Assembly: GCA_002352185.1 (NCBI GenBank)
Contig: DEHY01000205.1
Span: forward strand, 1 to 8,084
Direction of reading: 5' to 3'
DNA length: 8,084 nucleotides
Source: Competibacteraceae bacterium UBA2788
Lineage (GTDB): Bacteria > Pseudomonadota > Gammaproteobacteria > Competibacterales > Competibacteraceae
Positions 1-7,764 of the stretch are shown here, piece by piece (the stretch's first letter is position 1; every line of letters starts with the position of its first letter). The notes under the pieces were generated by a model. The model searched no databases. It worked only from the letters and a program-made list of their open reading frames with translations, and was not told the DNA's origin. The position numbers were made by a program, and so were the translations under genes.

Positions 1-484
1 GCGAGTTTGTGGGTAATCGGATGATTTAGACCCTGACGATTTCCCCCAGCCTGGAAGCTGTCTATTTGGCGCTGCCCAGTTGCAGACAGTAAGCAGTAAT
101 TCAAGAAGTGAGGTTGTAGCTCTTTTCGCTTGGTTCGAATGATGCAAACATGCTGATTGACATTTCCCCCTACCAGAGTTCCATCTGCAACTGCACTACG
201 CCCAATGGATGCGCCAGTGATGTTGAGAAATACGTCGTCGGTTTTGATCTCGGTATCTGAGAATGATGCGTGCGTGTCCTCGTCGATGTAGGCAAGATCG
301 TCCAAGACTAGATATCCCCATCCCACGTTTTGACTTCTGACAAAAGGGCGACCATGCTGCCTATAGACGCGGTTGCCGCCAGTAGGCGTCAGCCCGCTGC
401 CGACCTTTTCCGCTGTGCTGCCGATCGCCTCAGCATCCCACTCCTCCGGAATAACCCCCACCTCCGTCAGCTTGTAACCGGGTT

Positions 485-494
<10 letters not shown>
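1..494 (-). CDS. hsdS: Type I restriction-modification specificity subunit HsdS (5' part, cut by window edge)
   Basis: HsdS is the DNA-recognition subunit of a type I system; it directs HsdM methylation and HsdR cleavage to a bipartite site. Translating the minus strand from ATG at 494 gives 164 codons with no stop, running off the left edge. The N-terminus (KLTEVGVIPEEWD) is the usual HsdS opening. It is followed by a first target-recognition domain with the family-typical stretch NITGASIGRSAV near residues 91-102 and QAGGNRQGLNH near 148-158. The second recognition domain and the central conserved helices lie outside the window. The ATG overlaps the hsdM stop by 10 bases, which suggests translational coupling. 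The domain is visibly more AT-rich than hsdM, as is common for fast-evolving recognition domains. Identity is firm; the recognition sequence cannot be read from this. Confidence 0.9.
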
Positions 495-2899
<2,405 letters not shown>

Positions 2900-2927
2900 A
2901 TTGTTAGATTACCCTGGATTTTGCGCG

Positions 2928-2952
2928 GAAGGCCCCGCACTTCAGGGTGGGG
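2928..2952 (+). repeat. IS left-end subterminal hairpin with guide-like sequence
   Basis: CCCCGC (2933-2938) pairs with GTGGGG (2947-2952) including one G-T wobble. An A-G mismatch and one further C-G pair follow around the loop TTCA. The preceding bases GAAGG (2928-2932) hold the position of the left guide tetranucleotide recognised by TnpA. The arrangement parallels the right end, where GGAAT, a hairpin and ATGT occur in the same order. The imperfect stem is normal for TnpA-binding hairpins. Confidence 0.65.
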
Positions 2953-2963
2953 ATGTAGAGCGC

Positions 2964-2980
2964 ACCGCGCTTTGCGCGGT
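2964..2980 (-). other. Perfect 7-bp hairpin at the tnpA stop codon
   Basis: ACCGCGC (2964-2970) and GCGCGGT (2974-2980) form a perfect inverted repeat around TTT. It abuts the tnpA stop codon (2980-2982 on the plus strand). There is no T-run after it in the leftward direction, so it is not a standard intrinsic terminator. Transcripts from tnpA could continue into hsdM. Confidence 0.4.
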
Positions 2981-3336
2981 CAAGCCGTCGGCGCTCGCTG
3001 CTGTTCGATGTAGCGCCGCAGCACGTCGATAGGCGCACCGCCGCACGAAGCCGCGAAATAACTCGCCGACCATAGGCCGCCTTTCCAGTACCGCTTGGCA
3101 ATGTCCGGGCGCTCTTGGCGCAAGCGACGCGCCGACACCCCTTTGAGCGAGTTGACCAGACCGGATACCGCCACCTTAGGCGGGTAGTTGACGAGCAGGT
3201 GAACGTGATCCGGTTCCCCGTTGAACTCGTCAAGCGTCGCGCCGAAGTCTTCGCACACCGCCGCAAACGTGGCGCGCAACCGTTCAAGCGCGTCCAGATC
3301 AAAGACCTTGCGGCGGTATCTCGGCACAAAGACCAA
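2980..3336 (-). CDS. tnpA: IS200/IS605-family Y1 transposase TnpA, 5' end apparently damaged
   Basis: TnpA is the small HUH/Y1 transposase that cuts and rejoins single-stranded IS ends. The reading frame shows the HUH motif as HVH (residues 44-46 counting from the TTG at 3336) in NGEPDHVHLLVNYPP. The nucleophilic tyrosine is Y109 in RRYIEQQ. Family-like sequence continues upstream of the TTG: codons 3384-3337 encode DDLRRGRQVVYRLHAH, which reads directly into LVFVPRYRRKVF, the normal first strand of the fold. The matching ATG (3390-3388) is followed at once by TAA (3387-3385), and no other standard start lies between that stop and the TTG. Either codon 2 has mutated to a stop, or a non-standard start is used, or translation begins at the TTG and loses the first strand. 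The coordinates given use the TTG. Family assignment is firm; function of this copy is doubtful. Confidence 0.8.
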   Translation of the reverse strand: MVFVPRYRRKVFDLDALERLRATFAAVCEDFGATLDEFNGEPDHVHLLVNYPPKVAVSGLVNSLKGVSARRLRQERPDIAKRYWKGGLWSASYFAASCGGAPIDVLRRYIEQQRAPTA

Positions 3337-3420
3337 GTGCGCGTGAAGCCGGTAAACAACTTGTCTACCTCGCCTAAGATCGTCTTACATGGCATTAGAC
3401 CAATTTGGTAAGATGCCCGC

Positions 3421-3449
3421 ATGATAAAGACCTTCCGCTACCGGATCAA
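3421..3449 (-). promoter_or_regulatory. Predicted sigma70 promoter for tnpA (leftward)
   Basis: On the minus strand, TTGATC (3449-3444) and TATCAT (3426-3421) are separated by 17 bases. They match the -35 consensus at 4 of 6 and the -10 consensus at 5 of 6 positions. The predicted start near 3414 lies about 24 bases before the tnpA ATG at 3390. The -10 box overlaps the tnpB start codon, so leftward transcription could interfere with tnpB expression. It may also feed read-through transcription into hsdM. Confidence 0.45.
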
Positions 3450-4455
3450 GGATTCAACAAACGGCGCCAAGCTGGACGAGATGGCGCGGGCGGTCAATTT
3501 CGTGTGGAATTTTTGCAACGAAACCCAAGAGCACGCCTTGCGCTGGAATCTGCGCTGGCCGACCTATCAAGACCTGTGCAAGCTGACTGCGGGGAGCGGC
3601 AAAGAACTCGGGTTGCACTCCCAAACCGTTCAAGCCGCGTGCGAGCAGTACGCCATCCGCCGCCAGCAGTTCAAAAAGCGCCGGTTGCGCTGGCGCGGGC
3701 GGCGTTCGCCGGGCTGGATTCCGTTCAAGGCGTCCGGGGTCAAGGTGGACGGCGACGCCGTTCGCTACCTGGGGCAAGGGTTCCGGTTTTGGAATAGCCG
3801 GGAATTGCCCGGCGCCATCAAGTCGGGCAGCTTCGGCCAAGACGCCCGCAAGCGTTGGTACGTCAATTTTGCCGTCGATTGCCCGGAAGATCAGCCGACC
3901 ACCGGAACGAAGCATATCGGTATCGATTTGGGTTTGAAGACGCTGGCGACGTGTTCGGACGGGACCAAGATCGAGGCGCCGCGCTGGTATCGGAACCGGC
4001 AAAAGCGGCTGGCCGAGTTCCAGCGCAAGCGCAAGCCGCGCAAAGTGCGGAACCTGCACGCCAAGATCGCCAACCGTCGCCGGGATTTTTTGCACAAGGA
4101 ATCCGCGAGACTGGTCAACGAGTGCGAGCTGATTGTCGTGGGCGATGTGTCGAGCGCCAAGCTGACGAAAACGAACATGGCGAAATCCGTGAACGACGCC
4201 GGGTGGTCCATGTTCCGCAACCTTCTCGAATACAAAGCGATTGCGCGGAAGGTTGTGTACCGTGAAGTGTCCGAACGCTTCACAACTCAAACCTGTTCCT
4301 GTTGCGGCGCGATAGGCGGCCCAAAAGGTCGAAACGGTCTTGAGGTAAGAGAATGGGTGTGTGGCGAGTGTGGCGCGGTCCTGGACCGCGACGTGAACGC
4401 CGCGCTGAACATTCTCCGATTGGGGCATCAATCGCTACTCGCTGAAGTGCGGTAG
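3421..4455 (+). CDS. tnpB: IS605-family RNA-guided nuclease TnpB, variant RuvC-II site
   Basis: TnpB proteins are RNA-guided DNA nucleases ancestral to Cas12; they cut at a target next to the IS insertion motif and help the element persist. The 344-residue protein has the N-terminal wedge/recognition part (1-155) with FCNETQEHALRWN (31-43) and LGLHSQTVQ (63-71). A split RuvC domain and a zinc ribbon follow. RuvC-I is GIDLGLKTLAT with D169. The zinc ribbon uses C292, C295, C314 and C317 (TCSCCG and CGEC). RuvC-III is LDRDVNAALNI with D324. At RuvC-II the usual catalytic glutamate is replaced: IVVGDVSS has G241. E285 in EVSERFTTQTCS may substitute, as in TnpB lineages with rearranged sites. ATG 3421 starts a good family N-terminus (MIKTFRYRIKD) but has no clear Shine-Dalgarno. 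The stop is immediately followed by the right-end GAAT. The frame is intact. Confidence 0.92.
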   Translation: MIKTFRYRIKDSTNGAKLDEMARAVNFVWNFCNETQEHALRWNLRWPTYQDLCKLTAGSGKELGLHSQTVQAACEQYAIRRQQFKKRRLRWRGRRSPGWIPFKASGVKVDGDAVRYLGQGFRFWNSRELPGAIKSGSFGQDARKRWYVNFAVDCPEDQPTTGTKHIGIDLGLKTLATCSDGTKIEAPRWYRNRQKRLAEFQRKRKPRKVRNLHAKIANRRRDFLHKESARLVNECELIVVGDVSSAKLTKTNMAKSVNDAGWSMFRNLLEYKAIARKVVYREVSERFTTQTCSCCGAIGGPKGRNGLEVREWVCGECGAVLDRDVNAALNILRLGHQSLLAEVR

Positions 4456-4489
4456 GAATCCTCGGCCTTTAGGCCGGGGAGGATGTCAA
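4360..4489 (+). ncRNA. Predicted TnpB guide RNA (omega/re RNA) scaffold overlapping the tnpB 3' end
   Basis: TnpB guide RNAs derive from the tnpB 3' end plus the IS right end, with the guide read from the adjacent flank. Here the 3' coding region has a strong hairpin (CGCGGTC at 4374-4380, GACCGCG at 4384-4390). The right-end hairpin (4460-4479) and terminal TCAA (4486-4489) follow. The guide would begin at 4490. The 5' limit is approximate; this is inferred from family knowledge and no transcript boundary is visible. Confidence 0.45.
4456..4489 (+). repeat. IS right-end hairpin with GAAT guide and TCAA cleavage site
   Basis: GAAT (4456-4459) directly follows the tnpB stop. An 8-bp stem with one T-G wobble comes next (4460-4467 with 4472-4479, loop TTTA), then AGGATG and TCAA (4486-4489). 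The GAAT and TCAA pair is the right guide and right cleavage sequence known from IS608, which places the right boundary after 4489. Confidence 0.75.
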
Positions 4490-4681
4490 CAAAGCCCTGA
4501 CATAGCCTAACAGAGATGTACTACTGCTTCTCTTGCCCCAAGGACTACCGGGTTATTGCCCAAGGCAGCGATACCGGTCCCTTCCGCCCAAAAGCTCGAA
4601 CAGTATCCGGATTTTTAGATCGGCGAAACGGTTGGCGGTGGGGCTAAAATCGGGGGGATGTGATGCGCTTGCCCAGCCGAT

Positions 4682-4757
4682 TGGCGCTCCCTAGGGGTTT
4701 CGAACCCCTGTTCCCGCCGTGAGAGGGCGGTGTCCTGGGCCACTAGACGAAGGGAGC
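4682..4757 (-). tRNA. tRNA-Glu, anticodon CTC
   Basis: The minus strand folds into a complete 76-nt cloverleaf. The acceptor stem is GCTCCCT (4757-4751) with AGGGAGC (4692-4686). The discriminator is G (4685), followed by an encoded CCA (4684-4682). The anticodon stem is CCGCC/GGCGG around loop CTCTCAC, giving CTC at 4723-4721. The T arm is AGGGG-TTCGAAA-CCCCT. The body closely resembles bacterial tRNA-Glu. The CTC isoacceptor, which reads GAG, is absent from E. coli but common in GC-rich genomes. Its 3' end faces the IS and the restriction-modification genes, the side on which integrative islands usually join a tRNA gene. Confidence 0.97.
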
Positions 4758-4782
4758 GGAATGGTGGCGGGTGGCGTCTTGA

Positions 4783-4797
4783 AAGGAAAGTAGTATT
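4783..4797 (+). promoter_or_regulatory. Candidate ribosome binding site and ATT start codon for pcnB
   Basis: AAGGAA (4783-4788) is followed after 6 bases by ATT (4795-4797), in frame with pcnB and 15 bases before the first ATG (4810). The ATG itself has no Shine-Dalgarno at normal distance. E. coli pcnB is known to use an inefficient AUU start, so this may be the true start, adding five codons. This is an inference from spacing and precedent. Confidence 0.4.
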
Positions 4798-4822
4798 ATA
4801 CCGCTGTCTATGCATCATACAA
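4795..4822 (-). promoter_or_regulatory. Sigma70 promoter for tRNA-Glu
   Basis: On the minus strand a perfect TATAAT -10 box (4800-4795) lies 16 bases after TTGTAT (4822-4817), a partial -35 match. The predicted start near 4788 leaves a leader of about 30 bases before the tRNA 5' end at 4757, to be removed by RNase P. The -35 region lies inside the pcnB coding start and the -10 box overlaps the candidate pcnB ATT codon, so the two divergent genes share this control DNA. Confidence 0.6.
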
Positions 4823-6189
4823 GCCGTTGCAAACGCTCCTTGGAAGCCACCTCGATCTCTCAGCCCACCGTCATTCCCCGCCCCGAACACAATATCTCGC
4901 GGGCCAACATCAGCTCTAACGCCGTCAAGGTCCTATATCGGCTGCGCGAAGCCGGCTTTCGGGCCTGTCTGGTCGGCGGAGGGGTGCGGGATTTATTGCT
5001 CGGCCGCGAGCCGAAGGACTTCGACGTCGCAACCGACGCCCGCCCCGAACAGATTTATAAGCTGTTCCGCAACTGTCGCTTGATCGGCAGGCGTTTCCGG
5101 CTGGCGCACGTCCAATTCGGCCAGGAAATCATCGAAGTGGCCACTTTTCGCGGCCAGGGCGAGGAGGAGGAGGAGGGCGACGGCCCCAGCGTGGAGCGGG
5201 CGGCGGACGGCCGCATTCTCAGCGACAACGTGTACGGCAACATCGAGGAAGACGCTTGGCGACGGGATTTCACCTGCAACGCCTTGTATTACGACATCGA
5301 TAATTTTACGGTGCTCGATTACGTGGACGGCCTCGCCGACCTGAAAGCTGGCTTGATCCGGTTGATCGGCGATCCGGTACAGCGCTACCAGGAAGATCCG
5401 GTGCGGATGCTGCGGGCGGTGCGATTCGCCGCCAAGCTGGGCTTTCGGTTCGATCCCGCCACCGAGGCGCCGCTACATCGCTTGGGGCACCTGCTGGAGA
5501 AGATTCCACCGGCCCGGTTGTTCGACGAAATCCTCAAGCTGTTCTTGGGCGGCAGCGCTGTCCAGACCTTCGAACTGTTGCGCCATTATCGACTGTTCGG
5601 TTATTTGTTCCCCGCCACCGAGCACTGCTTGAACCGCCAACAGCAACATTACCCGAAAACCCTGCTGGTTCGGGCGCTGGCCAACACCGACGGCCGGTTG
5701 GCCGAAGGCAAACCGGTCAATCCGGCGTTCCTGTTCGCCGCGCTGCTGTGGGAACCGCTGCGGGAACAGATGCGTCACTTGGAAACAGCGGATGATCTGG
5801 ATGAACAGGAACTCTTGCAGACGGCTGCCGAACAGGTCATTCAGGCGCAAATCCGTCACGCCGCCCTGCCGCGTCGCTACAGCCTGCCAATGCGGGAAAT
5901 CTGGGCGTTGCAGCAGCGCTTGACGATCACCACCGGCAAACACCCGCTGCGCTTGTTGACACATCCCCGGTTTCGCGCCGGCTATGATTTTCTGCTGCTG
6001 CGCGCCGATACCGATGAGCAGGCGGCGGAACTGGCTGACTGGTGGACCCGGTTTCTGGCGCTGGACGAGGCCGGTCGCGCCCAGGCCACGCAACCCGAAG
6101 TCAAGGCCAGGAAGGGTAAAGCCCGTCGTCGCCGCAAACCACGCTCGCGTAAAACCGATCAGGCGGCCCCGCCGTCGCCCAAAGCCTGA
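4810..6189 (+). CDS. pcnB: Poly(A) polymerase I PcnB
   Basis: PcnB adds 3' poly(A) tails to RNA, promoting decay by exoribonucleases. The 459-residue length fits E. coli PcnB (about 465). The nucleotidyltransferase core is complete: VGGGVRDLLLG (55-65) and the metal-binding DFD (D70, D72 in PKDFDVATD). LIGRRFRLAHV lies at 91-101, RRDFTCNALYYD at 151-162, and DPVRMLRAVRFAAKLGF (196-212) in the RNA-binding neck. The C-terminus (about 432-449) is very rich in R and K, as expected of PcnB and unlike tRNA CCA-adding enzymes. A run of five glutamates (118-122) sits in a loop that varies among homologues. Start choice is uncertain: ATG 4810 has no nearby Shine-Dalgarno, TTG 4840 has none either, and ATT 4795 has a good one. 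folK follows 16 bases after the stop, probably co-transcribed. I see no clear promoter upstream. Confidence 0.95.
   Translation: MHHTSRCKRSLEATSISQPTVIPRPEHNISRANISSNAVKVLYRLREAGFRACLVGGGVRDLLLGREPKDFDVATDARPEQIYKLFRNCRLIGRRFRLAHVQFGQEIIEVATFRGQGEEEEEGDGPSVERAADGRILSDNVYGNIEEDAWRRDFTCNALYYDIDNFTVLDYVDGLADLKAGLIRLIGDPVQRYQEDPVRMLRAVRFAAKLGFRFDPATEAPLHRLGHLLEKIPPARLFDEILKLFLGGSAVQTFELLRHYRLFGYLFPATEHCLNRQQQHYPKTLLVRALANTDGRLAEGKPVNPAFLFAALLWEPLREQMRHLETADDLDEQELLQTAAEQVIQAQIRHAALPRRYSLPMREIWALQQRLTITTGKHPLRLLTHPRFRAGYDFLLLRADTDEQAAELADWWTRFLALDEAGRAQATQPEVKARKGKARRRRKPRSRKTDQAAPPSPKA
5161..5175 (+). repeat. (GAG)5 trinucleotide repeat inside pcnB
   Basis: Five perfect tandem GAG codons encode E118-E122 of PcnB. 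They lie in a surface-loop region between the catalytic strands and the RRDFTCNA motif. Length changes here would stay in frame. Confidence 0.8.
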
Positions 6190-6205
6190 ATTCAGGAACG
6201 ACCGG

Positions 6206-6706
6206 ATGCAGCAACCCGTGCGAGCCTACATCGGCATCGGCAGCAATCTGGACCATCCAGCGACTCAAGTGCGGCGGGCGTTTGCAGCGCTGAACGCGAT
6301 TCCCGCCTGCCTCTGTGTGGCGCAATCCCCGCTGTACCGCACCGCGCCGGTGGGCGGGCCGCCCAACCAGCCGGATTACATCAACGCGGTCGCGGCCCTG
6401 GATACGGCGCTCGCGCCGGAGGCGTTGCTGACCGCGTTGCAGGCGATTGAAACTGTGCAGGGTCGGGTCAGAACCGCGCCTTGGGGACCGCGCACGTTGG
6501 ATCTGGACTTGTTGCTGTACGGTGAATTCACCCGCGCCGATTCCTGGCTGACGTTGCCGCATCCCCGGTTGCACCAGCGGGCGTTCGTGCTTTATCCGCT
6601 GCATGATATTGCCCCCACGCTGACGATTCCCGGTCGGGGCCAATTGAGTGAGTGCCTGGCGCAATGCCCACCGCTGACCATGGCGCGTCTGGACAGTCGC
6701 AATTAA
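6206..6706 (+). CDS. folK: 2-amino-4-hydroxy-6-hydroxymethyldihydropteridine pyrophosphokinase (HPPK)
   Basis: HPPK transfers pyrophosphate from ATP to 6-hydroxymethyl-7,8-dihydropterin, the step before dihydropteroate synthase in folate synthesis; it is a cytosolic monomer. The 166-residue product has the family opening AYIGIGSNLDHP (7-18). SPLYRTAPVGGPPNQPDYINAV follows near 41-62. The signature RTAPWGPRTLDLDLLLYG near 88-105 contains the paired metal-binding aspartates of LDLDLL. PHPRLHQRAFVLYPL comes near 117-131. The ATG at 6206 is preceded by AGGAA at 8-base spacing and by the pcnB stop 16 bases upstream. A longer in-frame ORF starting at 5984 overlaps pcnB and lacks family sequence before residue M1 here, so the shorter start is preferred. 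Pairing with pcnB is the usual gammaproteobacterial arrangement. Confidence 0.95.
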   Translation: MQQPVRAYIGIGSNLDHPATQVRRAFAALNAIPACLCVAQSPLYRTAPVGGPPNQPDYINAVAALDTALAPEALLTALQAIETVQGRVRTAPWGPRTLDLDLLLYGEFTRADSWLTLPHPRLHQRAFVLYPLHDIAPTLTIPGRGQLSECLAQCPPLTMARLDSRN

Positions 6707-6731
6707 CCCGCTACGATAGCCGCGTTATAGC
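6703..6731 (+). promoter_or_regulatory. Weak candidate promoter before panB
   Basis: TTAACC (6703-6708) and TATAGC (6726-6731) are 17 bases apart and each match the sigma70 consensus at 4 of 6 positions. The candidate lies at the folK stop, about 190 bases before panB. It is only suggestive; panB could also be transcribed from pcnB-folK. Confidence 0.2.
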
Positions 6732-6760
6732 CATCCGAGTTGTGGCGGTGTCTGGCAACG

Positions 6761-6812
6761 AAATCCCCCCGACCCCCCTTTGGCAAAGGGGAGCGCAGCG
6801 AGCCGGGGATTT
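6761..6812. repeat. Nested palindromic intergenic repeat between folK and panB
   Basis: An outer inverted repeat AAATCCCC (6761-6768) / GGGGATTT (6805-6812) encloses an inner one, CCCCTTTG (6775-6782) / CAAAGGGG (6784-6791). C-rich runs of this kind recur between genes in many proteobacterial and cyanobacterial genomes as dispersed REP/MITE-like units. There is no trailing T-run on either strand beyond TT, so it is a poor intrinsic terminator. The rest of the 220-base gap (6707-6926) shows no gene. Confidence 0.6.
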
Positions 6813-6926
6813 GGCCCAGCCAGGGACGTTTCCACACCTGAACCAGGAGCGCTATAGCTGATCACCTTCCTTGAACCCGCCGCCGTCACTCTGACCGAGC
6901 GACCCGGCTTCACCCAGGGGCATACC

Positions 6927-7745
6927 ATGTATCAGGAACCACCAACCAGAAAACCAGTGACAGTTACGACCCTGGCGAAGATGAAGCGCGCCGGGGAAAA
7001 GTTCGCGGTGCTGACCGCCTACGACGCCAGCTTCGCGGCGCTGCTGGAAGCGGCGGGCGTGGAGGTGGTTCTGGTCGGCGATTCCCTGGGCATGGTGGTC
7101 CAGGGCCAGCGCACCACCGTGCCGGTCACTTTGGAGGACATGATCTATCACACCCGCATCGTGGCGCGGGGCTGCGGTACGGCGCTGCTGATGGCCGATA
7201 TGCCGTTCGCCAGCTATACCACGGTAGACCAGGCGATCTACAGCGCAGCCCGGCTGATGCAGGAAGGCGGCGCGCATATCGTCAAGCTGGAAGGCGGCGG
7301 CTGGCTCGCCGAAACCGTGTATCAGATGAGCCGTCATGGGATTCCGGTCTGCGCGCATCTGGGTTTGCTACCGCAATCGGTGCATAAACTGGGCGGCTAC
7401 AAGGTGCAGGGCCGCGAGGAAACTGCGGCCCGTCAGATGATGGATGAGGCGCTGGCGTTGCAGGAGGCCGGCGCCGATGTCGCGCTGGTGGAGTGCATTC
7501 CGGCGGAACTGGCGGCGCGCCTGACCGAAGCGTTGACCATTCCGTTGATCGGAATTGGCGCGGGCGCGGGCTGCGATGCTCAGGTCTTGGTGAGCTACGA
7601 CATGCTGGGGATCACTCCCGGTCGCCGCCCGAAGTTCTCCAAAGACTTCCTGAGCGGTCGCGACAGCCTGCAAGCTGCGGTGGAAGCCTATGTGCGCGCC
7701 GTCAAGAGCGGCGAATTCCCCGGTCCCGATCACTGCATCGCCTGA
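6927..7745 (+). CDS. panB: 3-methyl-2-oxobutanoate hydroxymethyltransferase (ketopantoate hydroxymethyltransferase)
   Basis: PanB adds a hydroxymethyl group from 5,10-methylenetetrahydrofolate to 2-oxoisovalerate, giving ketopantoate, the first committed step to pantothenate and coenzyme A. The 272-residue length is normal for this TIM-barrel enzyme, which usually forms decamers. Metal ligands are visible as D51 (VGDSLGMV), D90 (MADMPF) and E122 (KLEGG). The catalytic glutamate is E189 (VECIPAEL). LTAYDASFA (29-37), AHLGLLPQ (143-150) and IGIGAGAGCDAQVLV (208-222) are further family signatures. The ATG at 6927 has AGGGG six bases upstream. panC follows after 19 bases, so both are very likely one transcript. 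PanB consumes a folate cofactor whose synthesis needs the neighbouring folK product. Confidence 0.97.
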   Translation: MYQEPPTRKPVTVTTLAKMKRAGEKFAVLTAYDASFAALLEAAGVEVVLVGDSLGMVVQGQRTTVPVTLEDMIYHTRIVARGCGTALLMADMPFASYTTVDQAIYSAARLMQEGGAHIVKLEGGGWLAETVYQMSRHGIPVCAHLGLLPQSVHKLGGYKVQGREETAARQMMDEALALQEAGADVALVECIPAELAARLTEALTIPLIGIGAGAGCDAQVLVSYDMLGITPGRRPKFSKDFLSGRDSLQAAVEAYVRAVKSGEFPGPDHCIA

Positions 7746-7764
7746 TTTCCAAGGATCACGCCTT

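Larger units (their letters stand above)
2913..4489. mobile_element. IS200/IS605-family insertion sequence, IS605-type layout (divergent tnpA and tnpB)
   Basis: A single-strand 'peel-and-paste' transposon of about 1.58 kb, bounded by inference. Both ends carry a subterminal hairpin preceded by a GGAA-type guide sequence and followed by ATGT: GGAAG plus hairpin 2933-2952 on the left, GGAAT plus hairpin 4460-4479 on the right. The right end continues to TCAA (4486-4489), matching the GAAT/TCAA pairing known from IS608. On the left, TTAC (2909-2912) lies 20 bases before the hairpin and matches the IS608 target tetranucleotide. These elements make no target duplication and none is seen. Inside are tnpA (leftward, 5' end apparently damaged) and tnpB (rightward, intact). 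Gene content is certain; exact ends are a best guess, the left one less secure than the right. Confidence 0.8.

Noticed and set aside
3385..3421. Possible promoter for tnpB with TAAGAT at 3409-3414
   Set aside because: The -10 match is fair, but the best-spaced -35 (TTACAT, 18-base spacer) is poor and would give a leaderless transcript; too weak to list.
2904..3422. 172-codon minus-strand frame covering tnpA
   Set aside because: It is out of frame with the HVH and YIEQQ motifs. I considered a frameshift joining its start to tnpA, but the tnpA frame itself continues cleanly to the ATG-TAA at 3390, so a codon-2 stop explains the data more simply.
3454..4431. 325-codon minus-strand open frame opposite tnpB
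   Set aside because: Antisense shadow of an intact TnpB; composition is an artefact of the opposite coding frame.
4490..4681. Intergenic stretch between the IS and tRNA-Glu
   Set aside because: Searched for small genes, terminators and a second tRNA. No convincing hairpin with a T-run, no cloverleaf and no coding frame with a start signal.
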